Shown one piece after another: positions 45,999 to 60,250 of a stretch of 64,000 bases of DNA. Within the stretch, counting starts at the first letter, position 1. Each line of letters begins with the position of its first letter. A program made the translations under genes and the position numbers. Source of the DNA: Mucor racemosus (taxonomy: Eukaryota > Mucoromycota > Mucoromycetes > Mucorales > Mucoraceae); assembly GCA_027405735.1 (NCBI GenBank), contig JAPEHQ010000009.1, forward strand, positions 1,426,001 to 1,490,000, in the 5' to 3' direction. The notes under the pieces were generated by a model. That model ran no database searches and was not told where the DNA came from. It was given only the letters and a program-made list of their open reading frames with translations.

Positions 45999-46694
45999 TT
46001 AATGGCCTCGTAAAGCCATTCCACCAGCAACTAATGAAATGATGTTATCAATATCTTCTTTTTGATCTCCAATTTGATATGTATTTTCAATCAACTTAAG
46101 ATCTGTAATGTTTAATAGATTGTCTAAAGGAACTAGATCACCTTTAACGCATTCTTTCATGTGTAATTCAGCCTAACAGTAGTTATTAGTATATCAAAAA
46201 AAAAAAAGCTCAATATAAATATTTACATCTGTTTCTGATTCACCGATTTTCACAGCAATAACATCTGTTGTATCATCTGCAATGCCAAATGTAATGAATG
46301 ATTTTCCAATCTATAAAAATAAATTAAATGAGTAAATTCCTTCAATAGAATTATAAAAACTCACATTGTTTGTAGTGCCAAAATCGTATAAAATCTCTGA
46401 ATGAACATTATGTGTCTTTAATTTTCCAATAGATTCATCAGATACAGCTCTATTCACAGCCAAGAGGATGTGTAATTTGTTGATGACCTATAAATATAAT
46501 AAATGAATACGTGTTTTTTTTTCCTTTCTTTTCTGCGCATATAAATATACCAATTTAGCATTGATTAATGAACAAGCCAGTGTATTATCTTGATTAATCA
46601 AACGTTGTCTTAATTCTGGAGCATTTTTCACATTTTGAAACAAGGCAATGTGGACCTTTTTAGTAGGATGTAATTCTAAAGTGCAAGTTTCCAT
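45999..46694 (-). CDS. CGI121: KEOPS/EKC complex subunit CGI121 (TPRKB family)
   Basis: Small subunit of KEOPS, the complex that makes the t6A modification of tRNAs and affects telomeres in yeast; it binds the kinase Bud32 (PRPK). Exons in coding order: 46,694-46,551, 46,487-46,365, 46,310-46,227 and 46,172-45,999, giving 174 residues, the typical length. Visible family features: 'VHIALFQNVKNAPELRQRL', 'NTLACSLINAKLV', 'QILVAANKA'-like 'HILLAVNRAVSDESIGKLK', 'HSEILYDFGTTNNI', and 'FITFGIADDTTDVIAVKI'. All introns are phase 0. The short gene shares its 3' region with the phosphotransferase gene. Confidence 0.93.
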
Positions 46695-47595
46695 TTTGTT
46701 GTTTAGGTAAACTAAAGAAATAAAAGATGCACTCTTAGGAAGAAGTGTTCCGGGTGAAGTTTCAAATTACTTGTTTAGGGTGACCGGGTTCATCAATGTG
46801 TAGTTTTGAAAGCAATGAAGAGCTTTTGTTTCAAGAAACATTCAATCAAAAACTAATACATAGTGTTGTTGCTGATTATTTTCATATCGTTAAAATCAAC
46901 AAAAAATCTAAAACACTTAACAAGCTGTAACGTTATTTAAAATAAACGAAGCGTGGGTGTTCTTATGTAATGCTCCAAACAAAAAACCCATTTTTGTAAA
47001 TAAATATATACATCATTTTCATCAAGCATGAGCTCTGTAACGGACTCAATGTCAACAGATGGACTAATATTGCTCTTGACCTAATCCCAATATAATACTT
47101 ATAAACGGAATACCACTAATTAAAAATAGTTTGAAACTGTTTTAATCACATATATGACCAATTAACCCAAAAAGTTGGATTCAACATTACATTACATATT
47201 TTGATACTGTATGCTCGGTATTCGGAACCTTTTACTGCTTAGGATTTAACATGTGAAGTACATGTAATATGTTATGGACAGGTTAGCATAGTGAGGCTTA
47301 TTATATATATATAGGCATTGAGGAGACAAAGAACAAGTATAGAACACTGGGAGATAACATCATGTGTGTTTATAAGGAACGATCACTTTTTTCTTTATAG
47401 TCAACGCACAAACGAAGGTGTGAACTTTTTCTTGTTTAATATTTGTATATATATCAGTTCTTTCTCTCTTTCTCTCTTTCTCTCTCTCTCTCTTTCTTTC
47501 TTTAATTTTTCGTTTCTACATCTCTTTTTCGATACAATAATATTAGTTGTTGATCAACATAATTCCTCATCCCATTTGATACATTTGTTTCACAT
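46695..47595. promoter_or_regulatory. Divergent promoter region, CGI121 and C2H2 factor
   Basis: About 900 bp between divergent start codons. A long TTTCTCTC pyrimidine tract at 47,461-47,506 is the likely leader of the zinc-finger gene. TATATATATA at 47,302-47,311 is a possible TATA region. No other site was recognised. Confidence 0.45.
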
Positions 47596-48822
<1,227 letters not shown>

Positions 48823-51800
48823 TTTTTTAAAGATATGCTACATGAAAAAAAAGGAAAAAGTTAGTTGAAGTTTTACTGCTATCAATATTATTTATTTTAT
48901 GCCCCCCTCCCCACCTCTGGTACCTTGTTCTTGTGATGTTATCATTAGTTCTCATCATTTGATCTTGCTATTCTATATGATCGACTTTTATACATATATA
49001 TATATGTGTTTTTCAATCAGTTGTTATGTCTAATAAAGTATATAAAATTGCAATCAGATGATTTGTTTAATGCTATAATAAGTTAATCCGAGTACCACCT
49101 TTGCTACTACTAATATACGGAGAGATCATCAGCAATCTAGCCTATATTCATCTGTATAGCACATTGCGCATTGATCTTTAATCGTATATCGTGTAAATAA
49201 CAAGATGTATGGTATACATAATGATGCTTGTGCGCGTGTAACTCATTAATATATATATATATATATATATTTGTACATTAGCCAAACATCTCCGTCGCTT
49301 TCTACGCTTTTTATAACGTTATCAAAGAAGTTTTCCAAGGATTCCTTTTGAATTGAATTACTTAAACTTGGACACAAATCAGAAAATGCAATTTATAGAA
49401 GTAGCATGATGTACGTTGCATCATAATATTTATTTATAAAGAGTGTAGTTTGTCTGTGTGTATGACAAAGAGAAAACGCAGAACGCTTGTTGGTATAGTA
49501 TGCCAAGTAAACGTAAACTTTATGCAATTACGGATACATAGGGAAAAAACGGCAATATGCTTTTTCTTGTCTACTACATATTTATCATTTAGCCGATGAC
49601 AATAGACATTATTTCTCATGCATTTACATTCTATCATATACCGTACAATGGTATTCTATTTTTATGATTCTCATTCTGTGTAATGAGGCTAAGCCTCTAA
49701 TCACCATCAGAGCACCACTATGTGTGCCTGCATCAAGAGCATTCTTTTTTCGGTTCAGTCCATCTTAATATAACCGAACAATATACATATCAGAAGGGAT
49801 ATTCAAACTTCTCACAATAGTATCGATATGTGAAATAGAAAAGATATGTACGAGAAGCTGATTCGTAGTAAAGAAACAAACGTAATTTACCTATCCAAGG
49901 TGCATTCATTCTTATATGTGAATACACGGTATAATAACAGTCAAATTATATCTGTGTATGTAATCTATCTGATTCAAAATGAACATCCAATTTTTTTTTT
50001 TTATCTCATAGAAACACATAGAAACTCTTATTATTGTTATTATTATTATTGCTTTTCTATTCACGTTATCACTACTGCTGCTGAGCAGTTTTAGATAGAT
50101 CACAGGAACTAATTTGAATAAAGTTTATATATAAATAATGTCACCTAAATTAGTCTAAAATTATAGTTTCAATGTTTTTCTCTTATTTATGATGGCATGG
50201 CTTAGAGTAAGTTGATATTTAGTTTATTAAACTCGTAAAAAGATTAAATTGATCCTTATTACTGTTCATCCAAAATGACTCAAAAAAGTTAAATTTTGAA
50301 ACTCAGTTGATCTGTTGTTCCTGGTTGCCAGGGGCACAAATAATTGGTTGCTAGGGGGATAGATTTCCCTGGTTCCATGGACTTGATTTATGTAGAAATG
50401 CACATCAATTAGGCATTAACATGCATATCTCCTATGTATGTACGTGCTTATATGTTGGTTTGTATTGCAATGACAGTTCGCGCCAAATTGAGCAAAAAAA
50501 TAAAAAAAAAATATAAAAAAAAATAAAAAAAAAAAGAATAAATCTTTCGACACGATTCTTAGATCCTTAGTTTTCCAAAAGGGAAATGACAAGCTATTTA
50601 AAATAAGATTATATCATCAAACTAATTAAACAAGTTTTTATAACCATGGCATGTCAAATTATTTAACTGGCCTTGTTTTTCAACTTAATTAGCCACGTTT
50701 TTAATAATCGCTTACATACATTTACTACGCCAAATGTAAGTGCTATTATGCTTAGCCCTATTGAAAATATTTTTAGCCAACTCATATATTATATTCCATG
50801 TAACTCGAGTGATTTAAAATTCTAATTATAATCATTATATTGAAGAATTTTTTAGTGGTACAATATAATTACTATATAATTAATAACTCCAGCCGCAGTA
50901 AGAAAAAAAAAAGAGTAAAACATCTCATAGATTATATGTATTGAATAGATCATCAAAAAAAAAAAAAAAGTCTCGGTATAATGTAATCAGTAGATGTTTA
51001 ATTCAATGCAATTTGCATATATCCTTACATTTTCATATACCCATAAAAAAGGCATTACCTGTAGATGATGATAAATAGATCTTTTACTGCTTCTTTCATG
51101 TCAAATACAAATTAAGAAATTTATGATTCATCCCACAAAAAAAAAATTTTTTTTTTCAACTCGGTTGCAATTAAATTGGAACAAGAGGTAAACAGCGATT
51201 GGTTTTCTAGATAAATTACCTGTTTTGTAATGTCCGAGGTTCATTCTGTATTGTAGATTGCTCTCTCCCTTTCCCCCTTTACTAATTCGTTACAAAGGGA
51301 GTGTCTATATGCTATAATGACAATCAAATTCTTGACCGTTTGATTGTATTTTTGTCATTTACTCCTAGACACCCTTTACATTTTTGAATGGGGGGAGGGA
51401 GGGGTTTTTTCTCATACTATAAATGTTGGGATCAATGTTTCATTTTGTACAACATTACAGTAAAAGCACGTTATCAAAAAGTCCATTACACAACGTGGGT
51501 GAATTATTTTAGATGCAACAAAATGACATCAACGAATAATCAAAGAGTTAAACGGAGGTTTCTCCGGTTACATAGGATTTTTCTAGGCAGAACATTCCTT
51601 TGAATATACTTTCCATCATTGACCCCACAATTGAAAACAATAACGTGTAAAAAATTGAATATATAAATTTGTTTTTATTATTATCATATGACATAGAGAG
51701 AAAAGAAAAGAAAAAAAAAAGGATTATTATTTCTAAATGAATAATAGGAGAAGAGGGAGAGGAGAGTAATTAAGACATAAAAAGTAGTAGTAATGCAAAA

Positions 51801-52045
51801 AGGGAAAAAAAAAAATAGGTATAATAAATTATAGAGAGCCAGCTTTAGTATATATGTTGAATTGATTTGAAATTGTTGTTGATTTGATTGAAAAAATGTT
51901 GTTTGTTGTTGGTTTGTTGTAGTAGTATTATGAAGAGAGAATATAAGATTTGCTTGACCTCTATAACCGGTTCAAGACAATAAAATGTAAAATGTATAAA
52001 TATATACAAATTCTCTTGATTTTTTGTATAAGAAAAATCGATTAT
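48823..52045. other. Long intergenic stretch with simple repeats
   Basis: Over 3 kb without a supported gene. It contains a TA repeat (49,250-49,270), A/T runs (50,485-50,535, 50,955-50,969), a small perfect hairpin CCTGG-TTG-CCAGG at about 50,328-50,340 and a G-rich patch (51,388-51,405). The region 51,840-51,930 on the minus strand is rich in CAACAA and may be transcribed downstream sequence of the microprotein gene. Confidence 0.4.
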
Positions 52046-52187
52046 TTAGCTTGGAGAAGGCTTCTTAGGGCACATCCTAGTGGTAAATTAAGGTTAATAA
52101 ACATTGAACAAACATTGAGACGTTTGTGTATACTTACATGGAGTAATGACCCTTTTGACCACAATGAATACAACGACCGTCAGACAT
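52046..52187 (-). CDS. Zinc-knuckle (CCHC) microprotein, 26 residues
   Basis: Two exons on the minus strand, 52,187-52,138 and 52,076-52,046, separated by a 61-bp intron with perfect GTAAGT...CTAG ends. The product begins MSDGRCIHCGQKGHYSMM and ends CPKKPSPS. It contains a complete C-x2-C-x4-H-x4-C zinc knuckle whose last cysteine is brought in by splicing, which argues strongly that the intron is real. An in-frame stop lies just upstream of the ATG, so it is not the tail of a longer frame. Zinc knuckles bind single-stranded RNA or DNA. It could be a functional micropeptide, or the only surviving exons of a longer gene (for example a CNBP- or Gag-like protein). No repeat of it is seen in the window. 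Confidence 0.55.
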
Positions 52188-54648
52188 ATTTTTTATATAA
52201 GCTTAAAAGATTTGGTATGTATATATATATATAAAAAGAGAAAAAAAACAAGATTTTTCAAGATTTTTTGATTTGTAAATAAAGAATGTAAGAAAAGGCT
52301 TTGGATGAAATTTTAAAGGGTTTATATACTTTATATAAATTTTTGTATTACAAAGGGTATTTTGGTTTCGCGCCGATCCCCTTCCGGCACGTGGCAAACT
52401 AGTTACACAATGGGGGGAGAAGGGAAAGGAGGCACAAAGAAAAAGAGGGAGAGAGAGAGAATAGAGGGGGGGGGGAGAATTGCTATTTTCAAAATGTTAT
52501 ATTATATTGGCGGGCTTGGATAAATGATAAAAGTTTAAGGCAAATGTAACATTAGACTATTGCAAAAAATCGTCATATTATTATACAGATATAATGAAAG
52601 GTCATTTTCCAAGAATATATACATTTAAAAGGGAAAAAAAACGAATCATTCATTACAATTTCACTCGAATATATTCTTTTTTTTTCACAAATAATTAAAC
52701 GGACCGTAATTCGGCTTTAAAGGACCTAGCTCCGACCTATTTTATTTTCAAGCAGAATAAGAAAAACGTGTCTGATGTAACAATGGATAAACGAGTTACA
52801 ATAAAGAAAAAATATTATATTATATTGCTATAGCGCAATTTTTTTTATAAGCATGGATGTGCATTCCAATTTGCCATTTAAGGTCTCAGTATATAGGCGT
52901 AAAATTGGATTTTTTCGAGGATTTATTAATTTCATGTGAAAAATGATCATTTTGTCGCTTTGAACGAGGAAATATCAGTCAAAAATAAAGCTAAAGAAAA
53001 AATAAAATCATCGAAATGTCCAAAAAGGCTCAATTAACACATCTGTAATTAGATTATTTGATAGCTCCACTGTAGAGCTTACAATGAGTATTTAAATGCA
53101 AATAATTCATTATCATTGGCTTATGCGCTTAAATGCCCTTTAAGCTTTCGCATTTGGGAGCAATGATAAAAGCCCCTAATTTTGAGAGATTTATTCAAAA
53201 AGCCCTACTTGATCATTCTATGATTATTTTGAAAAGATATCGCTTCTATTCATCCCTCTAATTTAACTCAAAAAGTGCCATTTTGGGGTCAAAATTTCTT
53301 GGTGCTTATAATAAATTAGTACTAATATATTTGATTTGTATTTTTAGTTGATGCTGCACAAAAAAAAAAAAATTCCAGATAATTCATCCAGTAAAAATTT
53401 GATATGAACAGCTGAATGCAACCGGTGACATTGCCATTACAGATGATGCTTTTTATTCAACGCCACCCTGCTGATAATTACTTGTATCAATATACGACAA
53501 AAGTTCATGAGACACAAGAATATAAATTAAAAGGGTCATCAATTTTTAGCTTGGTTTTCTTTTAGTCTAATGATCGAGATTTATAAATTATGGTGGAAAA
53601 TGACGTTTACTGATTGCAACTCAGGTATCACAAGAAAACCAATATTATATAAAAAAAATGTAATTAATAATGAATCGAATACTATAGACTCAGCATGATC
53701 ACACACTATAAACAAGACATTAAAACTGGGATGATGTGTATTATTATCAATACGACTTTTGTTATTGTTATGCAATTTGTCCACATAGCTTATCAAAAGC
53801 ACTTCTTGGATGAACAAATTTTTAAGCTTTTTTTTTTTCGCAAAATAAAGAATATTCCCATAAACTAGATACACTTTATCAGATGTATCGATCATTTAAT
53901 TATTCTTTTTCTTATCTTGAATCATTCAAAAAAAAACCCCCTTTGAATTTATCAATCGGTCATACCAGAAATGCAGCAAGATAAAAATAAATTGATTCGT
54001 GTAAAGGAATATCATTAACATTTTGTAATCTATATCCAATATGGGGATAAGCTGACCTATTTTCTGCATCATAGTTTAATTCAACAAAAAACAAAAAAAA
54101 AAAAAAAGGATCAAAAGATAAGGAATTCTGCGCATTATTGTTGGAACTACCTTGAACGATTCGACATGTTTCAAATTCGTTTAAAAAAATATGTCGTTTT
54201 TTTTTTTTTTAATTGTATCACACAACTTCACGATAATGGCGCACCATTCATGCATCGTGATTAAAAAATATTCTCAAGCATCGTCATTTTAATAAACAGA
54301 AAAAGATAAGCAGACAAGGTGTAAATATACAAAGTAAATAACGGCCAACGTCTAAAAGAGTCTAGACGCAACATTCATCAGCTTGAATGTTAACCATCCC
54401 CGTAATTAGAAAGTTTCCCTGAAAACACAAGGATATAATAACGTTTTATCATTTAAAAACAGATATTCAGGGTTCAAGTATAGAGAAAATGACAATATAT
54501 AAAACGTTTTTTTATTAGTTGTAGGTTTATTTTACAATTACACACATGTGTAATAAATATGGTTACGCAGGAGAGAAAAAAAAGTGCCATGCTTAGTCAA
54601 TTTATCCATACGGCTTCTATAGGAGTTCTTTATGCAAACACGTTTTTT

Positions 54649-54697
<49 letters not shown>

Positions 54698-55572
54698 ATT
54701 GAACTAATTTCGCCTCATCAGTTAAATTCATATACGATCTGATAAAGTGCTATTAGTGTATGCAAATAAGGGAAAACATTAATAAAATGTAATCTACCTC
54801 CATTGCTGACGCATGGATTTGATTAACAATACATATGAGGGATCACACGACCACATGATATATTGAATGAAATAATTTGGTATGTATGTACTTAAACGCC
54901 TAATGTATAACGATGACGGTATAAATCACCAGAGACATTACAGCTGCGTGTTTATGTATTGGCATTGGTCATGGTAAAATTAACCAAATCGATCTTGCAT
55001 AAATCAAGGCATTTTTTTAATATAGCGCATTACTGTAATTGAATCACAATGTATCAATTGCTGACATTGATGAATCGAAATGGTCGTGCACCTGCCATAT
55101 TTTGAACATTTATGGTAAAGAAAAGGGGCTTGTGAGCATCACGTTATGTAAATTAGTGATTATCTTCTATATAGGAGAAGTATTATTTACAGTTAGATGT
55201 AAAATTATTTTTGCTTTGAATACATATACCCTGATCAAGCTCGTAATATAGGTTTCCTATAAAGGAGATATTGTTCAAAACTAATTCCTTAAACCACTTA
55301 ATTTACTAATATCTCTTTATAGTATTTATTTAAATCCCACAAAATCACAAAAGTTGGTATATATGTATACCCTTTGTTCGTGTGAGAGTGTGAAAGTCAA
55401 TGTCTTTCTAATAGATATTAGTTTGTTATAATGATAAAATCTTATACCCTTCGAGCTTCTCAAGTACATATTATGCTGATCAAACCAGTCAAGCTTCACT
55501 TTACATAGCACTTGCGCATATGTAACAGGTGATTAGAGCGGTACCGAGACAAATTTGCTAGCAGTAGATAAA
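52188..55572. other. Gene-poor intergenic region
   Basis: 3.4 kb with no supported gene. A GC-rich patch with CACGTG-like sequence lies at 52,370-52,395, about 190 bp upstream of the microprotein start, followed by a purine tract with nine consecutive G near 52,466. Numerous A runs. A TG microsatellite at 54,653-54,696 is listed separately. The open frames here are short and uncharacteristic. Confidence 0.4.
54653..54696 (+). repeat. (TG)n microsatellite
   Basis: About 22 TG units following a T run. Such tracts can form Z-DNA, but no gene is close. Confidence 0.95.
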
Positions 55573-55842
55573 TGTAGAGTCAAACATTTCAGTTTCATTC
55601 GTGCAAAACCTTGCCTCATTCCTTATATAAATACTACAAGGAAATCATTACATAATCCCTTGTAGATTTATCTGTCTTGTTACACTCCCTTTACTTTTAT
55701 TTATTCACTAATAAATATATAAATTACAAATAAGAACACCAACCTTCATCAATCCAGTGATCACCAATTTCTAATAAGAAGAATAATATCTATAAGCATA
55801 TTATCCACCTTTGTTGTTAGTCCAAAATTACAGATCATTACA
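55573..55842 (-). mobile_element. Solo LTR (LTR3), minus strand, no target duplication
   Basis: The reverse complement matches LTR1 and LTR2 throughout (TGTAATGATC ... end TCTACA). The 5-bp flanks differ (ATAAA and GACTG). Directly beyond its upper edge the second CACTA copy begins at a point equal to position 8,302 of the first copy, so ~1 kb of that element's left end is missing and replaced by the LTR. Confidence 0.85.
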
Positions 55843-58800
55843 GACTGCTATCTATATTACAAATATTAGTCCCTTATGTTAACATGCGGATTTAGATAAA
55901 AGAAAAGGATATCAGTTTGATAGTCTGATATGCCTTATCAAACGGTAAATATATTCTTGGAATATGAAATAAAAAGAGAAAAGCAACACTCGTAGAAATA
56001 GATTTTCAAGACTTTACGTTATTTAGCGCATGTAAAACCCTGCTAAATTGCTCATTTCAGCCAATGTAAAAGCAGTATTACGGTGCATAAACCGTAAACT
56101 AAACAAAATAGACAATATCCGTTATCATGAAAACATATACATTTTTTTATCAGAAAAACCGTCTGTCATATCATACAACATTCATTAAAAAATTGCAAAA
56201 GCGAGCCCGTAGAGCGACGCCGTAAGTAAGCATAGCAAGATTGAACGGCTAAGTCTCTTATACTATGATATATCTAAGTTATAAATAAAAAAGCATTTTT
56301 TTAAAACTTTCTTATATTTAACCATGTACGGTCTGAAAATTCAGACTTTGTAGCGGACATTTTTCGGGGATCATTTTATCCTTACCAACACTCGTGATTT
56401 TGATCAAAAAACAGAAAAATCAAATTTTGATACCAAAATCAACGTTTAAATATACTACATTGTGAGAGAAAATTGTAGCCATGACTAATACGCATTTGAT
56501 AAAAACTTAAAATTAAATGTTAAGTAATAAAACTTTGTATTTTTGGCCCAAAAACGGTTTTTTGGTTAAAGGATATTCGTTTAATATTTTGCAATAAAAA
56601 TGTTAGTTATTTTTTATTGAGCAGATAGAGCGCTAAATTCTGTGTATGTGTATATTTTTTGGTATTTATAATTGGTATTATAATTAACTCTAAATTTGCA
56701 AAACCAGAAAAAAAAAATTAAAAAATGTCAAAATTGATGATCTGGACAAAAATAATTTTCTAAATTAATATTCCGCTTATAAGCCTTGTAAGTCTTAAAA
56801 ATAAGAGATTTTATAATACTTGAGAACTTTTTCAAGAATTTACGATGCTGTACCCACTTGATTTAAGCTTATTACTGTAAACATTTATACATGTTAATAT
56901 TTTGTGGTAGTTTATTTAATGATAATATAGTATTGCTTTATAATTATTGTATTAGAAGTATTTTACATTGAGTTTTAGTCTTACCTCTCCAATATTATTA
57001 TAAACGTAAACATGGCCATCGCTGGAACATATTGCCGTCTTTTTACCTTCTTTGTCCCAATCCAGTTTATTCAATGCTTTATTACCAGAGCCAACTTAAG
57101 TACTTAAAAATGCTTCCTCTGTATTTGCATTCAAATCAGATAAATCAAATTGGCTAGTTCCATCAGCAGTCGTATTATCAAACGTATCATCAGTCCACTT
57201 TATGATGATATCAATCTAAAATTAGAAACACCCCACTGTCATTGTTATAAGTTATGGAAAGCTTCATTTTTAATAATAATACAGCAATTAAATAAAAACA
57301 AGATGACACTAATAGCATATGGTGAGTATTTAACATCTAAGTAAGTTTGATAAAGTATGCTATTTATTAAACCCTTTTAAAAATTCTCAGGCAAACACAA
57401 TATCTTGGTCTTGTGATTTCTATCCATCAAAATGTTGCAATTTCCGCTACACAATGAATGCGCCTTTTACCAATAATCTTGACCTCGATGTACATTGGGT
57501 ATCAGTTTTTTTTACCAGTGCTGGTTTCTCTGATTTATTAATATTCAGTCATGTTGAACGAAGATTTGTAGCATTGCCAAAAAAATAGAATAAACGCTTC
57601 AAGAGTTTTCTGTATATCAGATTATGCGATTTAGTAGCAATGATTGCAATTAACTATGCTTTTTGAGCCTATTAATGTTATTAATCAGAATAATTAATAG
57701 CACTTTCATTCAAAAGTAAACTTTGCTTTATACATTTACATTCACCCATTCAATAAATGACATTGCATTTATTATCCGTTATATCAATCAACCTACTTCA
57801 TCTTAATTCGATACATTTGAAATTAGACGACCCACTTTAATAACTTTGCATACCATGAGCTAATAATAATGGAACGTTATTAATAGATACGCTAATCAAG
57901 GATAGTGAGTTACCTCTAATGGACGAACGAGTCGATTAACAGTATAAACGAAATATTAAAATCAAATATAACAATTGAATGAACAAGAGATAATAAACCA
58001 TGTGAATTAGCATAATTGAATTGTTTCAAATGCTTTGAACTGAATACGCCTTTACTTTTGACCTATAAACATTGATTTATTAGTAAAATAAATTAACAAG
58101 TAACAATGATTAAGGTGTATATTTGATAGTTAGTAGTGGAAAACAAGACAACAACATCTTGTTTTCCTATACTTGGCTGTTGACCATTAAACAGAAACAA
58201 ATATTTTTTAGAAATAATTAGATAGGCTAACATGAATATGAGTTTATTTATTCATTCATTCAAATCCAATCAATATTATACGTAATACTTTTATAATCAC
58301 CAATTTTCTCCCGGTAGATATCGACTTTAGACCAAAAAAGCACTGCTTATAACGTAGATAATGGAACAAAATGACTAAGTCTTGGATGCTTTTTTTTGTT
58401 CGACAAAAATATTATAACGCGCCCCAACATTAACAATTACTAATTCATTTCCAAATAAACAATAGGAAAAACACGCACTTGTACCTGATACTTGATTTCA
58501 GTTTATAAAAAATATTGGTCTTTTTTCTTGTAGTAGTAGTTTTAAACATAAATAAAAGAGCCTAGAGAAGAGTGGGGAAGAAAAAAAGAAAAATAATCCT
58601 AAATCAGTCGATTTTGTGTGCTACAAATAGAAATTTACAAAAGCATATACATTTGGTGTATCCAAACAGGTTGTTGTCGTTGTTTCCATTTGGTATCCGA
58701 AAGAAGATCATGGGAAGAACTTTTTCAAATTCCAAATTGATATATCTCGTCAATAAGGCCATTCTGTTGAATCAGAGTAAATCACATCTGCTTTAAACCA

Positions 58801-58980
58801 TTCAAATCATCTTCATTATTATTTGTATTATGATTGATATACTTTAGTAACTTGACAAAAATACCTTGATCTCATTATTGCTCTGCTCATCTGGGCTGTC
58901 TGATCTGCACAAAATTTTTTATTCTGCCCCCCATCTGTACAGATTATTATGCCCAGGCGAAACATAGTTCGGCCGTTGTT
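55843..58980 (+). mobile_element. Second CACTA element copy, left end missing
   Basis: Collinear with 8,302-8,678, 14,557-15,380, 15,926-16,970 and about 18,080-19,192 of the first element, but without the Plavaka-like insertion, LTR1, the 530-bp insertion and the internal duplication. It thus serves as the pre-insertion reference. The right end reads 'TTCGGCCGTTGTTG' near 58,980, a degraded form of the first element's TCGGCCGTAGTG. It carries the longest dynein intermediate chain fragment (56,985-57,197). Confidence 0.8.
56985..57197 (-). pseudogene. Captured dynein intermediate chain fragment, copy 3 (longest)
   Basis: The minus strand reads, after a possible acceptor, WTDDTFDNTTADGTSQFD, LSDLNANTEEAFLST, a TAA, VGSGNKALNKLDWDKEGKK, TAICSSDGHVYVY, NNIGE, then a GTAAGA donor. 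It spans two consecutive WD-repeat strands of the C-terminal part of dynein intermediate chain, with the exon's own donor retained, so the fragment was taken from genomic DNA and not from mRNA. The TAA after 'LST' is shared with copy 1 of the other element, so the fragment was already dead before the elements split. Confidence 0.65.
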
Positions 58981-59397
58981 GTAATGCCACTTAGCATAAT
59001 GCGTTATTACCTTCTACAGTATCAATACTTCTTACAGTCTATTGACTACAACATGAATTTAAGTGCAAAGTCTTGATTTCGGATATAACAAACTCTTATC
59101 TTACTAAGTTTAATCCAGTAATAATTACCAAGAACTCTTGAACCTCAATTATGACACCATATTATTTCCTCCCAGCGGTTAATCAATCAAGTAACTATCA
59201 AATCGACATCCAAGAACATTTAGCACAGCATTGTAACAAGGCAGCTCACAAACTCTGCAAGCACAATTAAATTATGATTAATCCATTTTAATCCATATAT
59301 TACTATCAAACAGATTTAATGGTTCAATAGTGCCTTATTAAATTATATCTCAGGAACTCAATATCAAATCGATATACAGTAAAAGGCCATACTCTTA

Positions 59398-59548
59398 CAC
59401 TATGATGAAAAAATGTCTTAATTCTCTTAATTGTGCCACATTAAAGAAAATAAGAAGATTTTCACTGCTTATTTTTTTTAATAAATTTTATCTTATTTTT
59501 CTTAATGTGGCATAATTAAGAGAATTAAGGAATTTTTTCTTCCTAGTG
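59398..59548. mobile_element. Palindromic MITE with CACTA ends
   Basis: About 151 bp that folds on itself almost completely. The left arm CACTATGATGAAAAAAT... and right arm (reverse complement) CACTAGGAAGAAAAAATT... both continue into TTAATTCTCTTAATT and TGCCACATTAA. Flanked by TTA on both sides (59,395-59,397 and 59,549-59,551), or TA if the first base is counted differently. A 3-bp duplication with CACTA ends suggests a CACTA-related or Harbinger-like MITE. No coding capacity. Confidence 0.75.
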
Positions 59549-60250
59549 TTAGATTGTGAATTAGCTGATATAATAGTTAATAAAAAAAATATAAAAAAAC
59601 GGTAGTAAGTCAACTAGAATATAGTAATCTTTATTGACTTTAAGAATAAACTGAAGATCTCTATTATTTTGTCCTGAGCTCCTCTTTATATATGCATTTC
59701 AAATCTATTCTAATTTCGGTATTCATTCCTATTACAAATTACAAGTGCTGTTATTTTCTATTATCTAAACTGTTAGTGATGGTTCCATATCTCATAAGGA
59801 ATGATGTTCCAGTTTCCATATATCTTCCAGGAATTCAATCTTGTCATGAATGTTAGGAGTTGTCAACTCCAAATTAAGTAATTTATTTTAATTCAATACC
59901 AGATGAAATGGAGATCATAGTGTATCCTAGCCACATATATATCTAAATAAACGATATCTTGTTTTTATTATACAGTTGAAGGATTGATTAATTACTCATT
60001 TCCTTTTAATTGTATTCTTTTTTGAATCTTATTTATCAAACATAAAAATAAAGGACACAGCAGGTGGTTTTATTGGGCAGAAATATCAGGTTTTGCTGAT
60101 GGTTTTCTCAATTCACAGTTATTTGTGAAAGTATAAATATAAATTTTTATGCAGGATATATTTAAATCTACCATCATGTATAATTAGAGATTAATTGGAT
60201 CAATATTCACAAGGATGGGGTTTTTTTTCTTTGTTTTCTGTAGTTGTAAC

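Noticed and set aside
50320..50390. Small hairpin CCTGG-TTG-CCAGG considered as a terminator or structured RNA
   Set aside because: Five-base stem only, isolated, and without a neighbouring gene; not distinguishable from chance.
51950..52234. 94-codon plus-strand frame over the microprotein gene
   Set aside because: Lysine/isoleucine-rich with no motif; it overlaps, on the opposite strand, the two spliced zinc-knuckle exons, which have better evidence.
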